From: Bacillus mobilis
GTDB lineage: Bacteria; Bacillota; Bacilli; Bacillales; Bacillaceae_G
Length of the DNA stretch: 64,000 bases
NCBI RefSeq assembly: GCF_001884045.1
Contig: NZ_MACF01000093.1
Coordinates: forward strand, 1 to 64,000
Direction: 5' to 3'
Shown here: piece after piece, positions 39,860 to 48,713 of the stretch
How positions within the stretch are numbered: position 1 is the first letter of the stretch
How the letters are laid out: every line of letters starts with the position of its first letter
Program-made: the position numbers and the translations under genes
Notes under the pieces: model-generated
Told to the model about the DNA's origin: nothing
The model's database searches: none
Seen by the model: the letters and a program-made list of their open reading frames with translations, nothing else

Positions 39860-40943
39860 AGCGGTTATTGTAGAAGCGAAAAGGACACCTATTGGTAAGA
39901 AGAATGGGATATTGAAAGATTATGAAGTTCAGCAATTAGTAACGCCGCTTCTTACGTTATTCAGTAAAGGAATTGAGAGAGAAATAGACGATGTTATATT
40001 AGGGAATGTTGTTGGACCAGGAGGGAATATTGCGAGATTATCTGCTTTAGAAGCAGGACTTGGTTATCATATTCCGGGTGTAACGATTGACCGGCAATGT
40101 GGTGCCGGATTGGAAGCGATTCGCACCGCATGTCATTTCATTCAAGGCGGAGCAGGTAATTGTTATATTGCAGGGGGAGTAGAGAGTACAAGTACATCAC
40201 CTTTTCAAAATAGAGCGCGATTTTCACCGGCAACAATTGGCGATCCTGATATGGGAATAGCGGCTGAATATGTTGCAGAACGTTATAACATCACGAGAGA
40301 AATGCAAGACGAGTATGCTTGCCTCAGTTATAAACGAACATTGCAAGCATTAGAAAAAGGATATATACATGATGAAATATTGTCTTTTAATGGATTGTTA
40401 GATGAATCTATAAAGCCAGAAATGAATTATGAACGAATTATTAAAAGAACAAAACCCGCATTTTTACAAAATGGTACAGTAACGGCAGGGAATTCATGTG
40501 GTGTAAACGACGGAGCATGTGCAGTTCTTGTAATGGAAGAGGGGCAAGCCCGAAAATTAGGATACAAGCCTGTACTTCGTTTCGTTCATAGTGCTGTAGT
40601 TGGAGTGGATCCAAATCTTCCGGGAACTGGTCCGATATTTGCGGTGAACAAATTATTAAACGAAATGAATGTAAAAATAGAAGACATCGACTACTTTGAA
40701 ATAAATGAAGCATTCGCCTCAAAAGTTGTTGCCTGTGCAAAGGAGTTACAAATTCCGTACGAAAAATTAAATGTAAATGGTGGTGCAATTGCGCTCGGTC
40801 ATCCGTACGGTGCATCTGGAGCTATGCTTGTAACACGTTTATTTTATCAAGCGCAAAGAGAGCATATGAAATATGGAATTGCAACGTTAGGAATAGGGGG
40901 CGGAATAGGGCTGGCTTTATTATTTGAGAAAGTAGAAGACTAG
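39852..40943 (+). CDS. Thiolase family protein (YhfS-like) lacking the second catalytic cysteine
   Basis: 363 residues from ATG 39852, coupled to the preceding gene. The nucleophilic Cys83 (DRQCGAGLEAIRTA), NEAFA and His317 in GHPYGASGAMLVTRL are present. In the last motif the usual CxGGGxG reads ATLGIGGGIGLALLFE, so the acid/base cysteine is glycine. It may be impaired in classical acetoacetyl-CoA chemistry, or may be a condensing or acyl-transfer enzyme using another base. Gene order (bioY, acyl-CoA synthetase, thiolase) suggests a biotin or fatty-acyl role. Confidence 0.87.
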   Translation: MNRAVIVEAKRTPIGKKNGILKDYEVQQLVTPLLTLFSKGIEREIDDVILGNVVGPGGNIARLSALEAGLGYHIPGVTIDRQCGAGLEAIRTACHFIQGGAGNCYIAGGVESTSTSPFQNRARFSPATIGDPDMGIAAEYVAERYNITREMQDEYACLSYKRTLQALEKGYIHDEILSFNGLLDESIKPEMNYERIIKRTKPAFLQNGTVTAGNSCGVNDGACAVLVMEEGQARKLGYKPVLRFVHSAVVGVDPNLPGTGPIFAVNKLLNEMNVKIEDIDYFEINEAFASKVVACAKELQIPYEKLNVNGGAIALGHPYGASGAMLVTRLFYQAQREHMKYGIATLGIGGGIGLALLFEKVED

Positions 40944-41303
40944 CGAGGTATTAACTGTACTATGATTAATAGGGGATAATTAGTTCAATATATGAGTTTA
41001 TATCCTCTCTTAGTAACCAAAAAACAAACAACTATTATTCTATATTTTTGGGTTACCTGAGGTTAAATTTGTAAGCTTGAGCCTCAGATAATTGGTATAA
41101 TGTAATAATATGGGTGGAAGGTGGAAAAGCTGATATTAGTAAATTGAGCATAAAAATTTCATATGCATCCAGATAAGTATTAATAACATTTCTCTCTCTG
41201 AACATAAAACTATACGTATATTATGATAGATAATATAGGCGTTATTCTTATTATATTGCTCTAAAATAATCAAATCAGTTTATTTGAAGAAAGGAATGGG
41301 AAT
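40944..41303. other. Intergenic region before the RRNPP regulator
   Basis: 360 AT-rich bases. The only structure noted is CTGAGG/CCTCAG (41057-41087) and a TATAAT at 41096-41101 without a clear -35. No PlcR box of the form TATGNANNNNTNCATA was found. Confidence 0.4.
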
Positions 41304-42569
41304 ATGAACATTGGCGAACGGATTCGACAAATACGTATACATAAAGAATTCACGCAAGGGGAAGTAGTATCAGGGGTATGTTCTATAACTTATTTAAGTA
41401 GAATTGAAAATGGACAAATTAAACCTTCAAATTCTGTTTTAAAAAAAATCGCTAAAAATCTAGATATTGATTACAACTTTCTTGTAGGTGTAGATTATGA
41501 GGATATTGAAGCTAAGATTCTTGAAATATGTAATAGGTATAAAAATGATAATATTATAAGCTCTAAAGACTTATCATCTTTAGAGTTGTATGTTCGCGAT
41601 ACAGACTCTATTCTCTTATTATTAAAGGCCTATGGTGTTTTAATATACTATCATTCTCGAAATAATAACTTATTACATGTAGCAACTATTGTAAATGAGG
41701 CTTCGCAAGTAATTCCAAATCAAGTAGCCTTCCCATATACTCAAGACTTTATATATTATTTAATGGCTCGAGGTCATTATTTTTCTAATAAACAAGACTA
41801 TATGACTGCAAATGAAATTTATATGCAGACAGAGAGTTTACTTGGTTTAGATGAAACTAGGCTACACGCTGATATATATTATAATCTAAGTCTAACAAAT
41901 CAAAGTCTTTATAAAGATCAAACGATTAGTCGTTTGTATGCTAAAAAAGCCTACAGATTGTATGAAAAATTAAATGTAGAAAATCAAGTGATAAACATTC
42001 TTATAATTATTGCATTACAATATCAAAAAGATAATCTATCCGAGAAAGCTCTTGAATCTTTAAAACAAGCAGAAATTAAAGCAGAGGTTAGCGATAATCC
42101 TATGTATTTACCTTTGATTGCATATAATTATGGGAAAATATATCAAGGATTAAAAGATTACACCAATTCTATTAAATGTTATGAAAAAAGTTTACAGACT
42201 AGCAATCTTTATCCAGATCAAGCTCAAAAAATATATGCAGTAAGAAACTTAATAGAAATTTATATAGAATCTAAAGACTGGAAAATTGTTAATAAACTGA
42301 TGGATGATGCATTAGAAATGTTATCAATTTCTGATATGCCACACGCATATGTTGAAATATATGGACTTAAGGGGAAAATATCCAAATTAAGGGGCGATAA
42401 TCATGGATATGAGAAAAATATGCAAAAAGCTATTGAAAGGGGGCTAGAAAAAAAGCAATACCCTTTAGTTCGTGAACTCGCTACTGAACTAGGAAACTAT
42501 TTTTATGATAATCGCGCTTATAAAATGTCAGCAAAGTACTTGAAAATATCCAGTCAACTCCCCACTTAA
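41304..42569 (+). CDS. HTH-TPR transcription regulator of the RRNPP (PlcR/NprR) family
   Basis: 421 residues. An N-terminal XRE helix-turn-helix (MNIGERIRQIRIHKEFTQGE to about residue 65, SITYLSRIENGQIKPSNSV) is followed by a long array of tetratricopeptide-like helices (about 80-420; e.g. ADIYYNLSLTNQSLYKDQT, LIAYNYGKIYQGLKDYTNSI). The length equals NprR-type regulators rather than PlcR (about 285). Such proteins bind re-imported signalling peptides through the TPR groove. AAAGGAATGGG precedes ATG. The terminator overlaps the stop codon. A small basic peptide gene lies 280 bases downstream. Confidence 0.9.
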   Translation: MNIGERIRQIRIHKEFTQGEVVSGVCSITYLSRIENGQIKPSNSVLKKIAKNLDIDYNFLVGVDYEDIEAKILEICNRYKNDNIISSKDLSSLELYVRDTDSILLLLKAYGVLIYYHSRNNNLLHVATIVNEASQVIPNQVAFPYTQDFIYYLMARGHYFSNKQDYMTANEIYMQTESLLGLDETRLHADIYYNLSLTNQSLYKDQTISRLYAKKAYRLYEKLNVENQVINILIIIALQYQKDNLSEKALESLKQAEIKAEVSDNPMYLPLIAYNYGKIYQGLKDYTNSIKCYEKSLQTSNLYPDQAQKIYAVRNLIEIYIESKDWKIVNKLMDDALEMLSISDMPHAYVEIYGLKGKISKLRGDNHGYEKNMQKAIERGLEKKQYPLVRELATELGNYFYDNRAYKMSAKYLKISSQLPT

Positions 42570-42592
42570 GCTACGCTTAAGTGGGCTTTCTT
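42561..42592 (+). terminator. Terminator overlapping the stop codon of the regulator
   Basis: Perfect arms CCCACTTAAG/CTTAAGTGGG with loop CTACG, then CTTTCTT. The TAA stop is in the left arm. Confidence 0.85.
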
Positions 42593-42848
42593 ATGTATTG
42601 ATCTAATAGGAAATTAATGCTAGTAAAACTACTATGTTTATAAAGCTTCCATTCAAGTACATTACTTTCGTCAAATATCTAGTTAGGGGAGTAAATCTTT
42701 CCTATATTTCAAAAAAAGTAAAATATCAAGTTTAAAACGATTAATAATTCGCTAAAATTTTAATGGGATTTTACTAATTGTTATTAACATAAATGAACAT
42801 GTATATTTTAAGTATAGAAATTCAAACAGTAAGGAGGTGGTTATTCTG

Positions 42849-42917
42849 ATGCAAGAGAAAAAACAATCTACAAAATGGATGAAAAAGACAATATTTAAGC
42901 CAATTCAAATGAGATGA
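42849..42917 (+). CDS. Candidate 22-residue cationic peptide
   Basis: ATG with a very strong site (AAGGAGGTGG, nine bases upstream). Translation begins MQEKKQSTKWMKKTIF and ends KPIQMR. Net charge is strongly positive, with no hydrophobic export signal. Its position after an RRNPP regulator and before a small membrane protein raises the idea of a signalling or leader peptide, but PapR/NprX-type peptides normally carry a secretion signal, which is absent. Confidence 0.45.
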   Translation: MQEKKQSTKWMKKTIFKPIQMR

Positions 42918-42982
42918 ACAAAAAATAAATGGCACTGAAGATACAATGCAGCATACTTAATAAATAAGAAAGAGGGATACAT

Positions 42983-43180
42983 ATGAAAAGAAACGAAACG
43001 GGAACTAAGAGAAAAATAGTAAGATATACAGGTGGAATTGCTATACTTTTATTATTGATATCCTTTATATATCAATGGAAAAATGGTTTAGAGGTTGATA
43101 CTACTGAAAACTTCAGTCTGGCATTAATTGTTGCCATTTTCCTTTCTAGTTTTATTCCTGAAAGAAAAAGAGATAGTTAA
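42983..43180 (+). CDS. Small membrane protein, unknown
   Basis: 65 residues, with AAAGAGGG before ATG. A basic start (MKRNETGTKRKIVRYTGG) is followed by two hydrophobic segments (about 17-31 and 44-58) and a basic tail PERKRDS. No family recognised. It may share a transcript with the tiny peptide gene 65 bases upstream. Confidence 0.55.
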   Translation: MKRNETGTKRKIVRYTGGIAILLLLISFIYQWKNGLEVDTTENFSLALIVAIFLSSFIPERKRDS

Positions 43181-43327
43181 ATAATTGCCTATTTATGCAA
43201 ATGTAAATTCAAAATAAGAGATAAATGCTTAATGTCGGTGATTATATAATTGAATAACAACTAATCCCTATTCAATATTCAATTATCTTTTAAAGTATTT
43301 TAGGTTTAGGTTTGGATAGTGGTGCTA

Positions 43328-43909
43328 CTAGTTTTCTACTTTTTGAGGAATATAAGCATTGCTACCAGGTTTTGCTTTTATTTCATTCCAAGCAGCAATT
43401 GCATCAGCTTTTGATTTTCCTTTATTATTTGGATCTTCGAAAAAGTCGCGAGTGAAACGATTGTATTCAAACTGCGCGCTAATAGTTGTTTTATAACTAG
43501 GATCTTTTTTTCGTTCGTTTTCTTCATACCAAAACGTTATTGCGTCTTCATATGTTTTTCCAACATTCTCTTTAAAAAATTTTTGAAGAGCTACCGTAAA
43601 GCGAAAGTTTGCTCCAATTTTGTCTTTGAAAAAAGCACGAACATCTTCGCTACAGCGGTGATTTTTAGTAATAATCGTTTGAAGGGAAAGGTCCTTATAA
43701 GAGAGGGAAGCTTTACTCACTTTTTGATCAGAGCTGTTTTTTAATATTTTACCAGTATGTAAATAATGTGAGATACGCTCTGTTATTTCAAGCTTAGAGC
43801 CACTTGCTGGCAAACCATGCTCACGACAAAATGTTTGGAGTTCTGCTTTTAACCAATAATAGTTTTGGAAATCTTCAAGTGATATAGATTTTGTTAAAGT
43901 TGGACGCAT
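43328..43909 (-). CDS. SAP-domain/DUF6434 protein
   Basis: 193 residues. The N-terminus has a SAP-like helix-extended-helix (LKAELQTFCREHGLPASGSK and LEITERISHYL). The C-terminal part, with FRFTVALQKFFKENVGKTYE, is of the DUF6434 type, and a last segment contains KADAIAAWNEIKAKPG. SAP motifs bind DNA or RNA. Function unknown. The ribosome site is weak (AAGAAAGAAG), so the start is less certain. Confidence 0.7.
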   Translation of the reverse strand: MRPTLTKSISLEDFQNYYWLKAELQTFCREHGLPASGSKLEITERISHYLHTGKILKNSSDQKVSKASLSYKDLSLQTIITKNHRCSEDVRAFFKDKIGANFRFTVALQKFFKENVGKTYEDAITFWYEENERKKDPSYKTTISAQFEYNRFTRDFFEDPNNKGKSKADAIAAWNEIKAKPGSNAYIPQKVEN

Positions 43910-44013
43910 GAATGTAACAACTTCTTTCTTCCATAATTTTCTTTAATTATAAAACGTACGTTCTTTGTGTGGAAGGATTAATTTGTAAATATAACAGGAA
44001 GAGGAGATTACAT

Positions 44014-44457
44014 ATGGAAAATGTAATGCAAGTTCGTGTTACGGGAATTTTAATTGAAGATGAAAAGGTATTGCTAGTAAAGCAAAAAGTTGCTAATCGC
44101 GATTGGTCTTTACCTGGAGGAAGGATAGAGAATGGTGAAATGTTAGAAGAAGCGATGGTTCGAGAAATGAGAGAAGAAACAGGATTAGAAGTTAAAATTA
44201 AGAAGCTACTCTATGTTTGTGATAAACCAGATGCTAGTCCATCTTTATTACATATTACGTTTCTGCTTGAAAAGATTGAAGGTGAAATTACGCTACCTTC
44301 TAACGAGTTCGATCATAATCCGATTCATGATGTGCAAATGGTACCGATTAACGAATTAAGTCATTATGGTTTTTCGGAAACTTTTATAAAACTGGTAAAT
44401 GAAGGGTTTGCAAATGCAGGGAGTTATCAAGGATTGAAACAAAATATAGGCCTGTAA
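44014..44457 (+). CDS. Nudix hydrolase
   Basis: 147 residues from ATG 44014, behind GAGGAGATT. The complete Nudix box lies at about residues 36-58: GGRIENGEMLEEAMVREMRE followed by ETGLEV (GX5EX7REUXEEXGU). It hydrolyses a nucleoside diphosphate linked to an unknown group X. Single gene. Confidence 0.9.
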   Translation: MENVMQVRVTGILIEDEKVLLVKQKVANRDWSLPGGRIENGEMLEEAMVREMREETGLEVKIKKLLYVCDKPDASPSLLHITFLLEKIEGEITLPSNEFDHNPIHDVQMVPINELSHYGFSETFIKLVNEGFANAGSYQGLKQNIGL

Positions 44458-44465
44458 GTATAGAT

Positions 44466-44490
44466 GAAGGATAGCGATTAGCTATCCTTC
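44466..44490. terminator. Hairpin between convergent Nudix and AlaX genes
   Basis: Arms GAAGGATAGC/GCTATCCTTC with loop GATTA; the T-run is weak on both sides. Confidence 0.55.
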
Positions 44491-44501
44491 GCAAAAATAT
44501 T

Positions 44502-45704
44502 TCACACCGCTGACTGTAAAGAAGAAACAAGTTGATTTAAAAATTCTTCTCCGGTCATAACCGCTTTTCCGCCGCCGCGCGCACTCTTTTTATTTCCGCC
44601 ACCTTTTCCTTCAATAGCAGGAAGAGCGTCTTTTAAAAGTGAGTTCATATCAAGTGTGACTGTTTTTCCGCAAGCGAGGATGCATTGTAGTTTGTCATCA
44701 TTTTCGATAACGAAATATGTAAGGGTATGCTCTTGTTGTTCTGTAATAATAGCAGAAAGCTTTGCGATTTCTTGCATAGAACGATTTGTAAATACTTTAG
44801 AAATAAGTATGCCAGCATGTATTTCTAAAGGCTGTTGCAGTAGTTCGTTTGCTTCTGCATATAATAATTTTTCATTCATTGTTTGTATTGTTTTTTCGTT
44901 TTCTTTTTGAGAAGTGAGAAGTTGTGCTACTTTTGCTGGAATATCATTCTCGCTACTGTTTAATTGTTTAGAAACATCTTTTATAATTTGTTGCTGTTGC
45001 CCCATTAATTTAAGTGTGCGCCAGCCAGCGATAAACGTTAATCTTATGCCACCTTTATTACGCTCCCATCCTAATACTTGAATAGGACCTACTTCTCCTG
45101 TATATTTCGGATGTGTTCCGCCACAGCCGTTGTAGTCGAAGTTTTCAATTATAACAACACGTATATTTTCTGTTAAAGTCGGTTCTTTACGAAGGGGCAA
45201 TGTTTTCGCTTCTTCTAAGTTCATCCACTGGATGCGGATTGGATGGTTTTCAAAAACAATTTTGTTTGCAATTTGTACTGCTTTTTCAACTGTTTCTGCA
45301 TGCAGATTTTCTGTTTCTAAATCAATTGTTACCGTTTCTTTCCCAAGATGGAATCCAATTGTAGGTATGTTAAAATGGTCCCAAAAAGCAGCGGATAAAA
45401 TGTGCTGAGCTGCATGTTGCTGCATATGATCAAAACGGCGTTCCCAATTGATTTTACCTTCAACTTCTTCTGTATGTAATTGTTCTGTAATGAAGTGGCG
45501 GATTTCTTCATGGACTTCTTCAACATCGTTTACTGCAATGCTATTTAAAGTTCCAGTATCATGGGGCTGCCCGCCACCTGTCGGATAAAATGCTGTTTCG
45601 TTTAAAACAACGTATAAGTTACCGTCTTTATCATAATCTTGCTTTATAATTTTAGTAGTAAAGTCTTTCTTATAAGCGTCAGTGTAATATAATTTTTGCT
45701 TCAA
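44502..45704 (-). CDS. Alanyl-tRNA editing protein (AlaX-L with DHHA1 domain)
   Basis: 400 residues from a TTG at 45704, chosen because GAAAGGGG lies seven bases before it. The ATG eleven codons upstream has no site. The editing domain carries the zinc ligands: HMQQHAAQHILSA (HxxxH) and CGGTHPKYTGEVG (CxxxH), after FYPTGGGQPHDTG. The C-terminus has a DHHA1 nucleic-acid-binding domain with EGKGGGNKKSARGGGKA. It removes serine or glycine from mischarged tRNA-Ala in trans. Confidence 0.92.
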   Translation of the reverse strand: MKQKLYYTDAYKKDFTTKIIKQDYDKDGNLYVVLNETAFYPTGGGQPHDTGTLNSIAVNDVEEVHEEIRHFITEQLHTEEVEGKINWERRFDHMQQHAAQHILSAAFWDHFNIPTIGFHLGKETVTIDLETENLHAETVEKAVQIANKIVFENHPIRIQWMNLEEAKTLPLRKEPTLTENIRVVIIENFDYNGCGGTHPKYTGEVGPIQVLGWERNKGGIRLTFIAGWRTLKLMGQQQQIIKDVSKQLNSSENDIPAKVAQLLTSQKENEKTIQTMNEKLLYAEANELLQQPLEIHAGILISKVFTNRSMQEIAKLSAIITEQQEHTLTYFVIENDDKLQCILACGKTVTLDMNSLLKDALPAIEGKGGGNKKSARGGGKAVMTGEEFLNQLVSSLQSAV

Positions 45705-45835
45705 TTTTTTTTCCCCTTTCGTGTTCAATAGTTTCATTGTAAAGCAATTGAAATTAGTTTCCTAATATTTCAGAAGAAAGAAACTATTTTTAGAATTTTC
45801 TTGCTATAATAAGAAAAAGAAAATGCGGGGGTGGA

Positions 45836-46249
45836 ATGAATATGTTATATGAAAACGGCGTAGATAAACTACTTAGTTTAAGCAAAAATATTTCTGAATT
45901 GTATCGAGAATTAAATGAAATGACCCGGATTTTAACGGACTGTAATCGAGAAAGTGTGAAGTTCGATCGGTTATACGTAAAAGAGGTACTGTGGAAGAAA
46001 GAAGATGTAATAGAGAAATATGACCAGCTACTTGTGCAACTTTGTATAAATGAATGCTTTGATCTAAAAAGTGTCATTACAGGGGAATATAAGTATACAT
46101 ATGAAGAAGTAGAAAGTATCGTTTTACAATTTAATGAGAAATACAATGTCGTAATTTTAATTAAAGATGTTTGTAAAGAATTACAGTTTACATACGGCAT
46201 AGATATGGATATAACGAGAACAACTCGAGTATCAACAGCTCAAGTATAA
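45836..46249 (+). CDS. Unknown helical protein
   Basis: 137 residues, mainly charged helices: DKLLSLSKNISELYRELNEM, FDRLYVKEVLWKKEDVIEKY, YTYEEVESIVLQFNEKYN. GGGGGTGG precedes the ATG (a second ATG lies two codons later). Not recognised. Monocistronic with its own terminator. Confidence 0.7.
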   Translation: MNMLYENGVDKLLSLSKNISELYRELNEMTRILTDCNRESVKFDRLYVKEVLWKKEDVIEKYDQLLVQLCINECFDLKSVITGEYKYTYEEVESIVLQFNEKYNVVILIKDVCKELQFTYGIDMDITRTTRVSTAQV

Positions 46250-46255
46250 AAAGGG

Positions 46256-46287
46256 AAAAGAAAGCAGAACCTTTGCTTTCTTTTTTT
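46256..46287 (+). terminator. Terminator after the unknown helical protein
   Basis: Arms AAAAGAAAGCA/TGCTTTCTTTT followed by TTT. Confidence 0.82.
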
Positions 46288-46317
46288 ATGTAAGAACAGG
46301 GAGAGTAGGTTTTTTAG

Positions 46318-47556
46318 ATGAAGGGGAAGTTGCAAAATATTCATCCGTTAGGAATGACAATTATAATAGGGACTTTATTTGCGAGGTTTGCCACGTCAAT
46401 GAGCATTCCTTTTTTAGCAATTTATTTAACGACTGTGAAAGGCGTATCAGCTGGAATGACGGGTGCTATTATCGGAACGAGTGCACTTGTTGGAGTATTT
46501 GCTAGTTTTATCGGAGGGAATTTATCGGATCGGATCGGCCGAAATATGATTATAATATGGTCCATGATCGTTTGGGTGTTTGTATTCATAGGTTTTTCAC
46601 TTGCAGATCATGTTTTAAGTTTCTTTTTATTAAATGCTTTGAATGGATTATGTAGGTCCTTTTTTGAACCGACGTCAAGAGCATTATTATCAGATTTAAC
46701 GAAACCAGAGTATCGTTTACTCGTATATAATTTGCGTTACGGTGCAATCAATGTTGGAGTAGCAATTGGCCCACTTGTCGGATTACAAATTGGAAGCGCA
46801 AAATCAACAATTCCGTTTTTAGTAGCAGCTGGAGTATACATTCTATATACAGCTATTTTAGCGTTCCAATTTAAGAAGTATCCAATTGAAAAAAAGAAAG
46901 TAAATACAGAAAAACCTGTCACAATGTTAAATGCAATTCGCATTTTGCGAAAGGATGTCGTATTTTTAGTTGCATTAGTCGGTATTATTTTGAGTAATTG
47001 TGGTTTTTCTCACTTAACGACAACAGTATCTCAATATTTTGCAAATGCACATATATTTCAGGATGGAGTGAAATTATTTTCATATATGTTAGCTTTAAAT
47101 GCGATTGTTGTAGTCGTAATTCAATACCCTGTTATTCAAATGTGTAAAAAGTATACACCGCTAGTATCCATTATGGTTGGAACTTTATTTGTGAGCGGAG
47201 GATTGTTTGGATTTGGAATAGTAGAATCTATACTAGGTGCTGCTACTTGCACAATTATTTTTACCATTGGAGAAGTTCTCATGTTTTCAATGACGGATGT
47301 ATTTATAGATGGTATAGCTGTTTCACATTTAAAAGGCACATATTTTGGAGCAATGGGATTTTCAGGAATTGGAGCAGTAATTGGTCCATGGCTTGGGGGA
47401 GTACTTCTCGATTACTACGGGTACCAAAATGGATTTATTGTCTTTTCAGCGCTAGCTATATTTTCAACTGTAGCATTTCCTGTACTTTTAGTTACAAAAG
47501 GTTTATTGAAAAAAAGAGATGATAGAAATTGTAATTTAGAATTACATGCGAAATAA
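46318..47556 (+). CDS. Major facilitator superfamily transporter
   Basis: 412 residues, about 12 membrane helices. The MFS loop 2-3 motif GGNLSDRIGRNMIIIWSM and the antiporter-like GPLVGLQIG and IGPWLGGVLLDYYGYQ stretches place it among drug/proton efflux-type MFS proteins. Substrate unknown. The terminator follows directly. Confidence 0.9.
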   Translation: MKGKLQNIHPLGMTIIIGTLFARFATSMSIPFLAIYLTTVKGVSAGMTGAIIGTSALVGVFASFIGGNLSDRIGRNMIIIWSMIVWVFVFIGFSLADHVLSFFLLNALNGLCRSFFEPTSRALLSDLTKPEYRLLVYNLRYGAINVGVAIGPLVGLQIGSAKSTIPFLVAAGVYILYTAILAFQFKKYPIEKKKVNTEKPVTMLNAIRILRKDVVFLVALVGIILSNCGFSHLTTTVSQYFANAHIFQDGVKLFSYMLALNAIVVVVIQYPVIQMCKKYTPLVSIMVGTLFVSGGLFGFGIVESILGAATCTIIFTIGEVLMFSMTDVFIDGIAVSHLKGTYFGAMGFSGIGAVIGPWLGGVLLDYYGYQNGFIVFSALAIFSTVAFPVLLVTKGLLKKRDDRNCNLELHAK

Positions 47557-47592
47557 AATAAGCCCCAGCAGACGGCTGGGGCTTATTTTTGT
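47556..47592 (+). terminator. Terminator of the MFS gene
   Basis: Arms AATAAGCCCCAGC/GCTGGGGCTTATT with loop AGACG region, then TTTTGT. Confidence 0.92.
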
Positions 47593-47647
47593 ATTCATCC
47601 CGCTATTTGCGGCAGTAAAACTCCCGTTGATTAAAGTTTTACTTTAT
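47593..47647 (+). repeat. Short copy of the bcr-like structured repeat
   Basis: ATTCATCCCGC at the left and TTGATTAAAGTTTTACTTTAT at the right match the ends of the long element at 33253-33405 (other strand). The middle is reduced to about 25 bases. It folds as CCCGC/GCGG and as perfect 9-bp arms AGTAAAACT/AGTTTTACT (47614-47622, 47635-47643). Confidence 0.6.
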
Positions 47648-47648
47648 T

Positions 47649-48035
47649 TTACTTCTCAATTTGAAAAAGAACTTTTTCTTCATGTTTATTAGCAACTTCA
47701 TTTTTGGAAATATGAATAGCTAAATATCCATTCTCTAAGCAGGCTAGCATCTTCTTATAAATGATAGTAGCGGGTAAAGGAATGATCCGCTGTAAAGAAC
47801 TATTATTATGAAGTATGCAAATATTTAGGCCTGTCTCCATCTTTTTAATAACTACATTTTGTTCGGATACATTTGGTACATCTGTTTCCAAAATGTATTC
47901 TTGTTCAGTTTCACAAAGGTCAATATGAATTTGATTTGGGAAACTAAAGTTACTACAAGAATCAGAACAAAATTGATCCATCCATTCTTCGAAACCATCA
48001 ACATGAAAAAGACAATCCTTCTTTTTCTTGCCCAT
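47649..48035 (-). CDS. cotM: Spore coat protein of the Hsp20/alpha-crystallin family
   Basis: 128 residues from ATG 48035, behind GGAGGGTG. A weak Hsp20/alpha-crystallin domain spans about residues 35-128 (QIHIDLCETEQEYILETDVP, IPLPATI, LENGYLAIHISK). In B. subtilis the alpha-crystallin-like coat protein CotM is encoded next to sspP, sspO and citB; the same order is present here (sspP starts about 250 bases away), which is the main basis for the symbol. It would be an outer-coat assembly protein made in the mother cell. Confidence 0.75.
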   Translation of the reverse strand: MGKKKKDCLFHVDGFEEWMDQFCSDSCSNFSFPNQIHIDLCETEQEYILETDVPNVSEQNVVIKKMETGLNICILHNNSSLQRIIPLPATIIYKKMLACLENGYLAIHISKNEVANKHEEKVLFQIEK

Positions 48036-48159
48036 GTAAGACACCCTCCGTAAAATCTCAATTCATACTATGTTATGCATGAATGAAGTAGGGGTGAAGA
48101 ATAAATGGAAAAATATAAACATTGTATGTGACAAAGGTAGCTAGTGTGAGCCTTTTGTT

Positions 48160-48282
48160 TTACATATCATGATGTGCATGATTCTTTTGACGTGAATGGT
48201 TACGGTTTTTTACTTTATGAGATCCGCTTAATGGTTCAGGTTGTCCCTTTTTTTCTTTTGCTTCACGATTGTTTTTGCCCAT
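48160..48282 (-). CDS. sspP: Small acid-soluble spore protein P
   Basis: 40 residues, starting [20 protein letters not shown] and ending with [10 protein letters not shown]. The block [20 protein letters not shown] is the SspP signature. GGAGGTG precedes the ATG at 48282. Minor spore protein made in the forespore; it lies in the same orientation as cotM, and sspO follows 1.2 kb away with two plus-strand genes inserted between. Confidence 0.93.
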   Translation of the reverse strand: MGKNNREAKEKKGQPEPLSGSHKVKNRNHSRQKNHAHHDM

Positions 48283-48403
48283 TGTATGTGACACCTCCTC
48301 TTTCTCTTTAGAATGAGAGAAGTTTGCAAATTTATACGAGAATGTTTTTAGAAAAAAAGGTAAAGATAAATGGGACTAACTATTATGGAAAGGGGATTAT
48401 ATA

Positions 48404-48667
48404 GTGCCATATCATAAAGATAAACAACAAGCTTTTCAAGCAGCGCAGCAAGGAGTTACACAAGCAGAAAACGCATTTAATAACATTGTGAAAAATGATC
48501 CAAACTACGGTCATGATTTAAAAGAGTTACGCCAAGAGGTTCAGGAAGCGTATGAACAAATTCAAAATGCATTAGAAGTAGCTTCGGAAACACAACGCCC
48601 ACAACTTGAGCAATACGAAAATAATCTCCAAAACATTATGCGAAATGTAGATCAATTAGAAAAGTAA
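48404..48667 (+). CDS. Small helical protein, unknown
   Basis: 87 residues from GTG, with GAAAGGGGATT upstream. Gln/Asn-rich amphipathic helices: KDKQQAFQAAQQGVTQAENA, DLKELRQEVQEAYEQIQNAL, QLEQYENNLQNIMRNVDQLE. No family firmly recognised; its size and helical hairpin look recall YtzC/DUF2524-type proteins. The deacetylase gene follows closely. Confidence 0.7.
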   Translation: MPYHKDKQQAFQAAQQGVTQAENAFNNIVKNDPNYGHDLKELRQEVQEAYEQIQNALEVASETQRPQLEQYENNLQNIMRNVDQLEK

Positions 48668-48713
48668 ATGAGATTGTTGTGTATTCGACAACCTTATTAC
48701 TTTGACGAACGTT

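Noticed and set aside
41097-41280. PlcR box search upstream of the RRNPP regulator
   Set aside because: TATGCATCC at about 41163 starts like a box, but the second half does not follow at the right distance.
42922-42967. 12-codon frame (MALKIQCSILNK) between the peptide and the small membrane protein
   Set aside because: No ribosome site; too short to support.
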